From positions 1 to 17,867 of the forward strand of contig CADBTM010000149.1 of assembly GCA_902797555.1 (NCBI GenBank): a stretch of 17,867 nucleotides of DNA. Direction: 5' to 3'. The DNA is from Oscillospiraceae bacterium. Lineage in GTDB: Bacteria > Bacillota > Clostridia > Oscillospirales > Butyricicoccaceae. Shown piece by piece: positions 1 to 7,160 of the stretch. The position numbers were made by a program, and so were the translations under genes. The notes beneath the pieces were generated by a model. The model made no database searches and had not been told where the DNA came from. It worked only from the letters and a program-made list of their open reading frames with translations. Numbering within the stretch: position 1 is the stretch's first letter; each line of letters starts with the position of its first letter.

Positions 1-63
1 ATCACCACCCCCACCGATCTGCGGATCGCCCAGGGGATTCTGGAAGGAGGGTTTCAGCCGTGA
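1..63 (+). CDS. ispD: IspD, 2-C-methyl-D-erythritol 4-phosphate cytidylyltransferase, C-terminal fragment
   Basis: Only the last 20 residues and the TGA stop are in the window. They read ITTPTDLRIAQGILEGGFQP, which resembles the conserved IspD C-terminus (an ITTPEDL-x-x-A-like stretch followed by a short helix). IspD makes CDP-methylerythritol from MEP and CTP in the non-mevalonate isoprenoid pathway. The stop overlaps the GTG start of ispF by 4 nt (GTGA), the usual ispD-ispF arrangement, and this supports the call as much as the short peptide does. The catalytic N-terminal part lies before the window, so activity cannot be judged. Confidence 0.8.
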   Translation: MTTPTDLRIAQGILEGGFQP

Positions 64-536
64 CGCGAGTGGGCTGGGGCTATGACGTACACCGTCTCAC
101 CGAGGGGCGCAGGCTGATCCTCGGCGGGGTGGACATCCCCTTTGAAAAGGGACTTTTGGGGCACAGCGACGCCGACGTTCTGCTGCACGCCATCATCGAT
201 GCTCTGTTCGGCGCGGCGGCGCTGGGCAATATCGGCTCCCATTTTCCCGACACCGACCCTGCCTACAAGGGGGCGGACAGCATGCAGCTTTTGCGGGCGT
301 GCGGCGACGAGCTCAGGGCAAAGGGCTGGCGGGTGGAAAACATCGACTCCACTGTGGTGGCGCAGCGACCCAAGCTGGCGCCCTATATCGACGCCATGCG
401 GCAGAATATCGCCTCGGCGCTGGGTCTGGGGATCGATCAGGTCTCGGTCAAGGGCAAAACCGAGGAGGGGCTGGGCTTTACCGGCTCGGGCGAGGGCATC
501 GCGGCGCAGGCCGTCTGCCTCATCGTCAGGGAATAA
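60..536 (+). CDS. ispF: IspF, 2-C-methyl-D-erythritol 2,4-cyclodiphosphate synthase
   Basis: A cytosolic trimeric enzyme that cyclises CDP-ME 2-phosphate to MEcPP and releases CMP in the MEP pathway. The 158-residue length is the family norm. The N-terminal GYDVHR gives metal ligands D9 and H11. The GHSDADVLLHAI block supplies the third metal ligand H43. FPDTDP follows, and the C-terminal block VSVKGKTEEGLGFTGSGEGI is the substrate/CDP-binding signature. The start is GTG at 60, chosen because the family begins a few residues before GYD-V-H and because GTG overlaps the ispD stop, implying translational coupling. A strong intrinsic terminator follows 15 nt after the stop, so this is probably the end of the ispDF transcript. 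Confidence 0.97.
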   Translation: MTRVGWGYDVHRLTEGRRLILGGVDIPFEKGLLGHSDADVLLHAIIDALFGAAALGNIGSHFPDTDPAYKGADSMQLLRACGDELRAKGWRVENIDSTVVAQRPKLAPYIDAMRQNIASALGLGIDQVSVKGKTEEGLGFTGSGEGIAAQAVCLIVRE

Positions 537-550
537 CGGCAAGTACATCG

Positions 551-595
551 GCACTTTCCTTCGCATAGAATGGTGCGAAGGGAAGTGCTTTTTTT
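551..595 (+). terminator. Strong rho-independent terminator after ispF
   Basis: The left arm 551-565 (GCACTTTCCTTCGCA) pairs along its full 15 bases with 574-588 (TGCGAAGGGAAGTGC). There is one G-U wobble (557/582) and an 8-base loop, 566-573. Seven consecutive T residues follow at 589-595. This is a textbook intrinsic terminator. It ends only 8 bases before the GTG (603), and overlaps the TTG (594), that could start the next gene, so it may also act as an attenuator or translation-blocking hairpin. Confidence 0.93.
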
Positions 596-602
596 GAGTT
601 CT

Positions 603-845
603 GTGATTGTTTTCCGCTCGCTGACCGAGGCGCAGCGAGCGCTTTCCGCCCTGAAAAGGAGCGGCATTCCCGCAACCCTGGGCAAGCCCGCCACTCAGAT
701 GGGGCGTGGCTCGTGCGCACACGGTCTGCGGTTGGATTCCCGCGGGCTCGCCCGGGCGCTCCATGTGCTGGACGCCGGCGGGTTCCGCTATACGGCGGTC
801 TATGACCTGCTGCCCGACGGTCGGAGCCGGGAGGTGCGTCCGTGA
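603..845 (+). CDS. DUF3343 family small protein (putative Se/S carrier-like)
   Basis: An 80-residue protein resembling DUF3343, a family annotated as putative selenium/sulfur carrier-like. It shows the N-terminal beta strand and helix (VIVFRSLTEAQRALSALKRSGIPATL), then a single cysteine in GRGSCAHGLRL at the position where the family has a conserved Cys, then a second alpha/beta unit. The start is uncertain. An in-frame ATG at 570 lies in the loop of the terminator hairpin and would add residues unlike the family, so I reject it. GTG at 603 or TTG at 594 both fit; TTG has the purine-rich AAGGGAAG (578-585) upstream. The stop overlaps the GTG of the aminotransferase gene by 4 nt, so the two are probably translated together. 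The carrier role is inferred from the family and neighbour; no substrate is visible. Confidence 0.78.
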   Translation: MIVFRSLTEAQRALSALKRSGIPATLGKPATQMGRGSCAHGLRLDSRGLARALHVLDAGGFRYTAVYDLLPDGRSREVRP

Positions 846-1972
846 TCTATCTGGACGCGGCGGCCACCACCCTGCAAAAGCCGTCCGCCGTTTTTCGCGC
901 AGCCGCCCGGGCGATGGAGACCTGCGCCAATCCGGGCAGATCGGGTCACGCCCCCGCCCTGCGGGCGGCCGAGACGGTATATGCCTGCAGGGAAGAGGCT
1001 GCCGCCTTTTTCGGCATGGACGACCCTGCGCGGGTGGTTTTCACCCAAAACGCCACCCATGCCCTCAACCTTGCCATCAAAAGTCTGCTCCACGACGGGG
1101 GACACTGCGTGATCTCGGGTTACGAGCACAATTCGGTGGTGCGTCCCCTTGCCGCCATGGAGGAACGGGGCGTCACGTTCACCCCGGCGATTTCGCCGCT
1201 GTTTGACCCGGAGGGAGCTGTGAAGGCCATCCGAGGCGCGATCACACCCGAGACGAAATGCGTCATTCTCAACCATGTTTCCAACGTCTTCGGCTATGTC
1301 CTCCCCTTGGAGCAGGTGGATACCCTGTGCGCGGAGCGGGGGCTGCCCCTTGTGGTGGACGCCTCCCAGTCGGCAGGCGTACTGCCGCTGGATGTGCGCA
1401 GACTGCGATCTGCCGCCTTTGTGTGCATGCCCGGACACAAGGCACTCTATGGGCCGCAGGGAACCGGGATTTTGCTGTGCTGTAAAGATATTCCCATTTA
1501 CAGCATTCTGGAGGGCGGGACGGGCAGCCTTTCCATGGAAACCCGTCAGCCCGGCTTTCTCCCCGACGGGTTGGAGAGCGGTACCCTCAACGTTCCCGGC
1601 ATCGCCGGGCTGCGGGAAGGGCTGCGCTTTGTCCGGACACATCGGGAGGAGATCGCGGGGCGGGAGAAGGCGCTGCTCGCCCGCATCGCGGAGGGGCTGG
1701 GCGCACTGGAGGGCGTGGAGGTCTTTTCGGGCGCGCCACAGAGCGGGGTGCTGTCCTTCCGGGTGAAGGGGGCAGATCCCGCAGATACGGCGGAGGAGCT
1801 GGCAAAACGAGGCGTGTGCGTCCGGGCGGGGCTGCACTGTGCGCCCCTGGCGCACCGGAGCGGGGGAACGCTGCCTGAGGGGACGGTGCGGGTCAGCCTG
1901 TCGGCCTTTGTGACCCCAAAAGACGGGGAAGGGTTTCTCCGGATTTTGAAGGATTTCTTAAAAAGCCTTTAA
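842..1972 (+). CDS. Cysteine desulfurase family protein (class V aminotransferase)
   Basis: A 376-residue PLP enzyme that probably takes sulfur (or selenium) from L-cysteine (or selenocysteine) as an enzyme-bound persulfide. The N-terminus MIYLDAAATT is typical of the fold. YEH (H96) stacks on PLP; VVDASQSAG gives D173 and Q176 for the pyridine N and O3'. PGHKALYGPQGTG carries the Schiff-base lysine K200. RAGLHCAPLAH holds the candidate persulfide cysteine C333. This pattern and length match the EF2568-like class V subfamily rather than classical NifS/IscS, so the exact acceptor is unknown. The GTG start overlaps the stop of the DUF3343 gene; the pairing suggests the small protein is donor or acceptor for this enzyme. 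No clear terminator follows. Confidence 0.93.
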   Translation: MIYLDAAATTLQKPSAVFRAAARAMETCANPGRSGHAPALRAAETVYACREEAAAFFGMDDPARVVFTQNATHALNLAIKSLLHDGGHCVISGYEHNSVVRPLAAMEERGVTFTPAISPLFDPEGAVKAIRGAITPETKCVILNHVSNVFGYVLPLEQVDTLCAERGLPLVVDASQSAGVLPLDVRRLRSAAFVCMPGHKALYGPQGTGILLCCKDIPIYSILEGGTGSLSMETRQPGFLPDGLESGTLNVPGIAGLREGLRFVRTHREEIAGREKALLARIAEGLGALEGVEVFSGAPQSGVLSFRVKGADPADTAEELAKRGVCVRAGLHCAPLAHRSGGTLPEGTVRVSLSAFVTPKDGEGFLRILKDFLKSL

Positions 1973-1978
1973 TTGCGC

Positions 1979-2016
1979 AAAAAACACCGCTTTCGCTATT
2001 GAAAAAACGCCGCTTT
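1979..2016 (+). repeat. 15-bp imperfect direct repeat flanking the cdaA -35 region
   Basis: AAAAAACACCGCTTT (1979-1993) recurs as AAAAAACGCCGCTTT (2002-2016) with one mismatch. The period is 23 bp, about two helical turns. The core CCGCTTT also appears inverted (AAAGCGG, 2057-2063) just before the cdaA start. A perfect palindrome TTGCGCAA (1973-1980) lies next to the first copy. The second copy overlaps the proposed -35 box and spacer, so this could be an operator. No regulator can be named, and A/T runs could produce part of the similarity by chance. Confidence 0.5.
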
Positions 2017-2027
2017 TTTGTTAATAT
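1999..2027 (+). promoter_or_regulatory. Predicted sigma-A-type promoter of cdaA
   Basis: TTGAAA (1999-2004), a 17-bp spacer, then TAATAT (2022-2027) is close to the consensus for the housekeeping sigma factor. It sits in the only sizeable AT-rich gap of the window, 39 nt before the cdaA ATG at 2066. A good ribosome site, AAGGAAAG (2053-2060), follows. An alternative -10 element TATAAA (2037-2042) lacks a good -35 at the right distance. Confidence 0.6.
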
Positions 2028-2065
2028 TATTTTAGGTATAAATACTTGTAAAAAGGAAAGCGGCT

Positions 2066-2914
2066 ATGAGTATTCTGGAATCTATGATCAATTCCGCCAA
2101 GCTGGCCACCCCCATGGATATCATTGATATCCTGCTTGTGGCCTTTTTGCTGTACCGTCTGCTGCGGTTTTTGCGGAACACCAGTGCGAGAAAGCTTTTG
2201 TACGGGCTGATTGCCATGCTCCTTTTGCTGGAGCTGTCCGACGTGCTTCAGATGCACGTCACCAATTTCATCATGGAGACCATCATGCAGGTGGGAATCC
2301 TTGCGCTGGTCATCATCTTCCAGCCTGAACTGCGCAAGATGCTGGAGCAGGTGGGCAGCAACAAGCTGTCCCGGTTTTTGGTCAACACCCGCACCCAGCA
2401 AAAGATGACCACCGACGCCGCCATTGTCCAGACCATCGAGGCGGTCAACGCACTCTCGTGGACAAAGACCGGCGCGCTGATCATCTTCCAGCGGAGCGAT
2501 TCCCTCCAGCCCATCATCAACACCGGCACCACCATCAATGCCGACGTCAACGCCGAGCTGCTGAAAAACCTGTTTTACAACAAGGCGCCGCTCCATGATG
2601 GTGCGGTGATCATTGCAGACGGCCGCATCGTCGCCGCCGGCTGCATCCTTCCCCTCAGCGGCAAGCTCAACATCAGCAAGGATCTGGGCACCCGTCACCG
2701 GGCGGGTCTGGGACAGAGCGAGGTGTACGATTCGCTGTCGGTGATCGTCTCGGAGGAGACCGGATCGATCTCGCTGGCCGAGGGCGGCATCCTCAAGCAG
2801 CATCTGGCGCCTGAAACGCTGGAGCGGCTGCTGACCGCAAAGCTGATGCCGCAGGAGGAAGAAAAAACCAAGCTCTCTCTCAAGGAGCGCGTAAGGGGGC
2901 TGCTGCAAAAATGA
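2066..2914 (+). CDS. cdaA: CdaA, membrane diadenylate cyclase (c-di-AMP synthase)
   Basis: Makes c-di-AMP from two ATP; the messenger controls potassium and osmolyte transport and cell-wall homeostasis in Bacillota. The 282-residue length is typical. Three hydrophobic segments occupy roughly residues 18-36, 43-60 and 70-86. The cytosolic DAC domain follows, with both signature motifs intact: DGA in LHDGAVI (178-180) and RHRA in GTRHRAGLG (210-213). The last 25 residues are a charged tail. The ATG at 2066 has AAGGAAAG upstream and starts the transcription unit behind the predicted promoter. The stop overlaps the ATG of cdaR (ATGA), as expected for an enzyme translated with its membrane partner. 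glmM, which usually follows cdaR, is not in this unit. Confidence 0.97.
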   Translation: MSILESMINSAKLATPMDIIDILLVAFLLYRLLRFLRNTSARKLLYGLIAMLLLLELSDVLQMHVTNFIMETIMQVGILALVIIFQPELRKMLEQVGSNKLSRFLVNTRTQQKMTTDAAIVQTIEAVNALSWTKTGALIIFQRSDSLQPIINTGTTINADVNAELLKNLFYNKAPLHDGAVIIADGRIVAAGCILPLSGKLNISKDLGTRHRAGLGQSEVYDSLSVIVSEETGSISLAEGGILKQHLAPETLERLLTAKLMPQEEEKTKLSLKERVRGLLQK

Positions 2915-4215
2915 AATGGATCAAGGAACATGACGTGCTTTTGCGGGTCTTCTCGCTGCTCTTTGCGGTGATCCTGTGGGCCTATGTGATGAGCTCGCGC
3001 AATACCGACAAAACGGTGGACTACCGCAACATCCCCGTCCAGCTGGACGGTCTGGCACAGCTCAGCCAGAACAATCTGGTCGTCCTCAGCGGGAGCAACA
3101 ACAAGGTTTCCGTTCGGGTGACGGGCAGCTTTTCCAACATTCTGGATATGAGCGCCGAATACATCACCGCCACCGCCAGCGTGGCCTCCATCACCGAGCC
3201 GGGCACCTACAACCTCAATTACCGCGTGGTGGTGGATGCCAACGGCATCACCATGTCGTCCAAAACGCCCACGCAGGTCAGCGTGGTGGTCGATCGGATG
3301 ACCACGGTTTCCGTCCCGGTGGAGATCGAGCTGACGGGCACGCTGGCTGACGGCTATACGCTGGCGGGCTATTCCGCCTCGCCGGATGCCATCGCCGTCA
3401 CCGGCCCCGAAAGCATCATCGACCAGATCGAAAGGGCGCATATCACCTATGACATCGGCAGCATCGGCAACACGGTGCAGACCCGGTGCAGCTACACGCT
3501 GCTGGACGCCAAGGGCAACGAGGTCACCGACTCCCATCTGTCGGCCGACACGCCTTCCACCACGCTGACGGTGACCGTGCGGCAGAACAATTCCGTGCCC
3601 TTTACCGTCAGTTTCATCAATCATCCTTACCTCACCGAGGGCATGGTGCAATACACCATCGACCCGGATTCCGTAGTGCTCACCGGCTCGCCTTCGGTGA
3701 TCCGGGAATACAATCAGATCCCGCTGGGCACCATTGATCTTGCAGAGGTACTGGAAGATGACAAGCACGAGTTTACCTTCCCCATTCTGCTGGACAACGG
3801 CGTTTCCGCCGTGGGTGAGCTCGCCCATACCGCCACCGTTACGGTGAACGTGGAGGGCTATATCCGCAGGACGCTCACACTCACCCCCGATGTGCTGCCC
3901 GGAGACGAGTATCTCACCTATCCCGAGCAGGAGATCCCGGTGACTGTCTTTGGCCCGGCAGAGCTGGTGCAGGCGCTCCGTCCCGGCGACCTGACGGTGA
4001 CACCCAACTATCGTCTGGAAAGCCTGAGCGCCGGAGAAAACATCCTGCCCTGCACGGTGACCACCGCAAACCGTCAGATCTATGTCTTTGACGGAACGCA
4101 GGTCATCGCCGGCATCACCGAGGAGGAGCTTTACGCCGCCCTCCATCCCGACGAGGTAACGGAGCCTCAGCCGGATGAGGAAAACAACGGCGGCGGAACC
4201 GAAACCAATCCATGA
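2911..4215 (+). CDS. cdaR: CdaR, YbbR-domain regulator of CdaA
   Basis: A 434-residue protein anchored by one N-terminal membrane segment (about residues 8-27, after the short charged MKWIKEHD). The rest should lie outside the membrane. That part looks like four successive YbbR-type beta-rich units, roughly 36-115, 125-210, 220-318 and 325-410, each with the TVDYRNIPVQL- or TLTPDVLPG-like strand pattern and a conserved GP-x-x-x-I/V-x-x-I/A turn (for example VTGPESIIDQI and VFGPAELVQAL). A short Glu/Pro/Asn-rich tail follows. In other Bacillota CdaR binds CdaA and tunes its activity; that role is inferred here from domain make-up and the 4-nt overlap with cdaA. The stop also overlaps the start of the downstream oxidoreductase by 4 nt. 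Confidence 0.93.
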   Translation: MKWIKEHDVLLRVFSLLFAVILWAYVMSSRNTDKTVDYRNIPVQLDGLAQLSQNNLVVLSGSNNKVSVRVTGSFSNILDMSAEYITATASVASITEPGTYNLNYRVVVDANGITMSSKTPTQVSVVVDRMTTVSVPVEIELTGTLADGYTLAGYSASPDAIAVTGPESIIDQIERAHITYDIGSIGNTVQTRCSYTLLDAKGNEVTDSHLSADTPSTTLTVTVRQNNSVPFTVSFINHPYLTEGMVQYTIDPDSVVLTGSPSVIREYNQIPLGTIDLAEVLEDDKHEFTFPILLDNGVSAVGELAHTATVTVNVEGYIRRTLTLTPDVLPGDEYLTYPEQEIPVTVFGPAELVQALRPGDLTVTPNYRLESLSAGENILPCTVTTANRQIYVFDGTQVIAGITEEELYAALHPDEVTEPQPDEENNGGGTETNP

Positions 4216-5804
4216 GCATTCTTGTTTCCAATATCGGGCTTCCTTTTCCCTTTGGGGAGGAGGAGGCAGTTGCCTCCGCCCGGAAGGTCTGCGGCGTCTC
4301 TGCTGCCGACGTGCTGGGCGGCGGCGTCCGCAAGCAGAGCTTTGACCTGCGTCACGGCGCTCTCCGCGCCATCTGTACGGTAGAGCTGGAGCTTGCCTGC
4401 GACGAGTCCGCGCTGGTCGCCCGCGCAAACAATCCCGCCGTGCGGCTGCGCGTCCCCGCAAGACTGCCCATCCCCACGGGAAGGGAGACGCTTGGGCATC
4501 GTCCGGTGGTCATCGGCTTTGGCCCCGCGGGGATGTTTGCGGCACTTCTCCTTGCGAAAAACGGCTACCGCCCGCTGGTGTTCGAGCGGGGCGGAAGCAT
4601 GGAGCGGCGGGACGAGGCGGTGGAGCGGTTTTTCTCCGGCGGAGCTCTGGACGAGAGCTGCAACATCCAGTTTGGCGAGGGAGGCGCAGGCGCCTATTCC
4701 GACGGCAAGCTGACCACCCGCATCGGCGATCCCCGGTGCGAGCTGGTGACCGAGCTGCTGCTGGCCCACGGAGCGCCCAAGGACGCCATGCGCGCGGCCA
4801 AGCCCCATGTGGGCACCGACCTGCTGAAAAGCATCGTGGTCTCCATCCGCAGGGAGATCTGCGCCCTGGGCGGGGAGGTCCGTTTTGACACGCCCATGGA
4901 GCGCCTCATCCTGCGGGACGGAGCGCTGCGCGGGATCCGGCTCGCGGGGGAGGACATTCCCTGCGAAACGGCGGTGCTGGCCATCGGCCATTCCGCCCGG
5001 GACAGCTTTCAGACCCTGCTGGATCAGGGCATTTCCATGGAGTCCAAGCCTTTTTCGGTGGGCGTCCGGGTCGAGCATCTGCAGGAGCACATCGACGCCG
5101 CTCTCTATGGAAAATATGCCGGCATGGCCGGTCTCCCGCCGGGGGAATACACCCTCTCCCATCGGGAGGGACAAAAGGGCTGCTATTCCTTTTGCATGTG
5201 CCCGGGAGGACAGGTGGTGGCCGCCGCGTCGGAGGCGGGCGGCATGGCGGTGAACGGCATGAGCTATCACGCCCGCGCCGGACAAAATGCCAACGCTGCG
5301 CTGTGTGTCTCGGTGGACGCAGGGGACTTTGGCTCGGATGTGCTGGACGGCATGCGCTTTCAGCGCAGACTGGAGCAGACCGCCTTTGCCGCGGCAGGGG
5401 GAGGCTATCTGGCACCCGTTCAGCGGATGGGCGATTTTCTCAAGGACAAAAAGACCCTCCGGCTTGGTGCCGTCACACCCACCTATCCCCGCGGGTGGAT
5501 GTTTTGCCGGATGGACGAGATCCTGCCCCAGGGGATCTGCGCCATGCTGCGGCGCTCGGTCCCTATCTTTGCAAAAAAGATTCGCGGTTACGACGCCCCC
5601 GACGCGGTGCTCACCGGAGTGGAGACGAGGACATCTTCGCCGGTGCGCCTGCTGCGCGGGGACGATCTGTGCAGTCCCGCCGCCCGGGGGCTTGTGCCCT
5701 GCGGAGAAGGAGCGGGCTATGCCGGCGGCATCATGAGCGCCGCCGTAGACGGGATTCGCGCCGCCGAAGCGGTGATGGCGCGATTCCGCCCGATGGAAGA
5801 ATAA
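4212..5804 (+). CDS. COG2509-type FAD-dependent dehydrogenase, function unknown
   Basis: A 530-residue cytosolic flavoprotein of the large, uncharacterised FAD-dependent dehydrogenase family. Residues 1-95 form a separate N-terminal domain. The Rossmann motif is IGFGPAGMFAALLLA (G102, G104, G107), with acidic E125 in VFERG for the adenosine ribose. The family signature FGEGGAGAYSDGKL is at 154-167, and the second FAD contact GEGAGYAGGIMSAAVDG lies near the C-terminus. No membrane segment or Fe-S cysteine cluster is seen. The substrate is unknown; it is not a recognisable glutathione, lipoamide or thioredoxin reductase because no CxxxxC or CxxC redox pair is evident. Its ATG overlaps the cdaR stop, so it is probably translated with the c-di-AMP genes. 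The RseC-like redox gene follows 13 nt later. Confidence 0.9.
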   Translation: MSILVSNIGLPFPFGEEEAVASARKVCGVSAADVLGGGVRKQSFDLRHGALRAICTVELELACDESALVARANNPAVRLRVPARLPIPTGRETLGHRPVVIGFGPAGMFAALLLAKNGYRPLVFERGGSMERRDEAVERFFSGGALDESCNIQFGEGGAGAYSDGKLTTRIGDPRCELVTELLLAHGAPKDAMRAAKPHVGTDLLKSIVVSIRREICALGGEVRFDTPMERLILRDGALRGIRLAGEDIPCETAVLAIGHSARDSFQTLLDQGISMESKPFSVGVRVEHLQEHIDAALYGKYAGMAGLPPGEYTLSHREGQKGCYSFCMCPGGQVVAAASEAGGMAVNGMSYHARAGQNANAALCVSVDAGDFGSDVLDGMRFQRRLEQTAFAAAGGGYLAPVQRMGDFLKDKKTLRLGAVTPTYPRGWMFCRMDEILPQGICAMLRRSVPIFAKKIRGYDAPDAVLTGVETRTSSPVRLLRGDDLCSPAARGLVPCGEGAGYAGGIMSAAVDGIRAAEAVMARFRPMEE

Positions 5805-5817
5805 AAGGAGCTGTTTT

Positions 5818-6228
5818 ATGGAACAAAAAGCAACGGTCGTCCGTCTGGTGGACGACCACACCGCCATGATCGCCGTCACCCGGCAGTCGGCCTGCAGCGG
5901 CGACTGTCACACCTGTCACGGCTGCCCCCACCCGGAGGAGACGGTGGTGGTGCGCGCCGACAACGAGGTGGGCGCGGAAAAGGGCGATCAGGTGATCGTC
6001 TTCAGTTCAACCAAGCGGGTGCTCAAGCTGGCTGTGCTGATGTATCTCATGCCGCTGGTGCTGTTCTTTCTGGGGTATTTCCTCGGAGGAGGCGGCGATG
6101 GACAGCGGGCGCTGGTGGGCGGAATCGGCTTTGCCGTGGGACTGCTGATCTGCGTCTTTGTCTCCCGCAGCATGAAGAAAAACGGAAACGAGATGCATTT
6201 TGCCATCTCCCGCATCTTGGAGCAATAA
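5818..6228 (+). CDS. RseC/SoxR-reducing-system family membrane protein
   Basis: A 136-residue protein with the RseC/MucC layout. The N-terminal soluble part (1-65) carries four cysteines in SACSGDCHTCHGC (C26, C30, C33, C36), a likely metal or Fe-S site. Two membrane helices follow, at about 67-91 and 97-117, then a short basic tail. In gamma-proteobacteria RseC helps the Rsx/Rnf-like complex reduce SoxR; no rsx or rnf genes are present here, so that role cannot be transferred directly. A strong ribosome site AAAAGGAG precedes ATG 5818. The gene ends the redox half of the cdaA unit and has no visible terminator before yicC, so readthrough is possible. Confidence 0.88.
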   Translation: MEQKATVVRLVDDHTAMIAVTRQSACSGDCHTCHGCPHPEETVVVRADNEVGAEKGDQVIVFSSTKRVLKLAVLMYLMPLVLFFLGYFLGGGGDGQRALVGGIGFAVGLLICVFVSRSMKKNGNEMHFAISRILEQ

Positions 6229-6264
6229 AATAAACTGCCATTGCAGAAACAGGAAGTGATATTC

Positions 6265-7143
6265 GTGCTGAAAAGCATGACCGGCTATGGCCGGGTCAAA
6301 CAGGAAAATGAATGGAGAGAGATCACGGTGGAGATCCGCTCGGTCAACCACCGGTTTCTCGAACTCAATGTAAAGGTTCCCCGGGTCTATGGCTATCTGG
6401 AGGATCTGGTGAACAAAAAGGCGCAGGCCGCCATCGCCCGGGGCAAGGTGGATATCTACGTCACCGTCCGCGCCAAGGAGGGCAGCGATATCCGCATCAC
6501 CCCCAATATGGCGGTCATCCGGGGCTATCTGGACGCGCTGCGTCAGGTGTCCGACGAATACGGCATCACCGACGAGGTGACCGCGTTGTCCCTGCTCCAT
6601 CTGCCCGACGCCATGGAGGAGACCAAGGAGGAGGCCGACGCCGATCAGCTCAAGGCCGAGGTGAGCGCCGTTCTCGATGCAGCGCTGGAGGAATACAACG
6701 CCATGCGTCAGCGGGAGGGCGCCCGTCTGTGCGAGGACATCGTATATCGCGCGGGGCTGCTGCGGGAATACGTGGACTTTGTGGAAAAACGTTCGCCCGA
6801 CACGGTGGAGGAATACCGCGCCCGCATCGCCGCCCGAATGGAGGAGATCCTGGACGGCACCGAGCTGGCCCAGTCCCGCATTTTGCAGGAGGCCGCCCTC
6901 TATGCCGACAAGGTCAACGTCACCGAAGAGGTGGTGCGTCTGCGCTCCCATCTGGGTCAGCTGGATTCCATGCTGAAAAGCGGCGCCGCCGTGGGACGCA
7001 AGCTGGACTTTTTGGTGCAGGAGCTCAACCGGGAGGCCAACACCATCGGCTCGAAGGCAAACGACTTTGAAATCGCCAAGACCGTGGTGGATATGAAGGC
7101 CGAGATCGAAAAGATCCGGGAACAGATCCAGAATCTGGAGTAA
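6265..7143 (+). CDS. yicC: YicC/YloC-family endoribonuclease
   Basis: A 292-residue protein beginning MLKSMTGYGR, the invariant family N-terminus. I therefore choose GTG 6265 with AGGAAG at 6251-6256, not the upstream in-frame TTG at 6241. The N-terminal YicC domain includes EIRSVNHRFLEL and KVPRVYGYLED. The long acidic helical middle is followed by the C-terminal DUF1732 block with the signature KLDFLVQELNREANTIGSKAND. Family members are reported as metal-dependent endoribonucleases acting on RNA such as small RNAs; this is family knowledge, not seen directly. It opens the yicC-remA-gmk-rpoZ run conserved in Bacillota. Confidence 0.95.
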   Translation: MLKSMTGYGRVKQENEWREITVEIRSVNHRFLELNVKVPRVYGYLEDLVNKKAQAAIARGKVDIYVTVRAKEGSDIRITPNMAVIRGYLDALRQVSDEYGITDEVTALSLLHLPDAMEETKEEADADQLKAEVSAVLDAALEEYNAMRQREGARLCEDIVYRAGLLREYVDFVEKRSPDTVEEYRARIAARMEEILDGTELAQSRILQEAALYADKVNVTEEVVRLRSHLGQLDSMLKSGAAVGRKLDFLVQELNREANTIGSKANDFEIAKTVVDMKAEIEKIREQIQNLE

Positions 7144-7160
7144 GCTACATCGGGGGAACT

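Noticed and set aside
570..602. ATG 570 as the start of the DUF3343 protein
   Set aside because: The ATG lies in the terminator loop, has no ribosome site and would code the stem arm; the family N-terminus matches from about V12 of that frame onward.
2002..2019. A6-CGCCGC-T6 hairpin as a terminator for the desulfurase gene
   Set aside because: The stem would be only A-T pairs and it lies inside the predicted cdaA promoter; a direct repeat explains it better.
2695..4461. 588-codon open frame on the - strand opposite cdaA, cdaR and the flavoprotein gene
   Set aside because: It spans three real genes and their 4-nt overlaps and has no domain signature; a GC-driven shadow.
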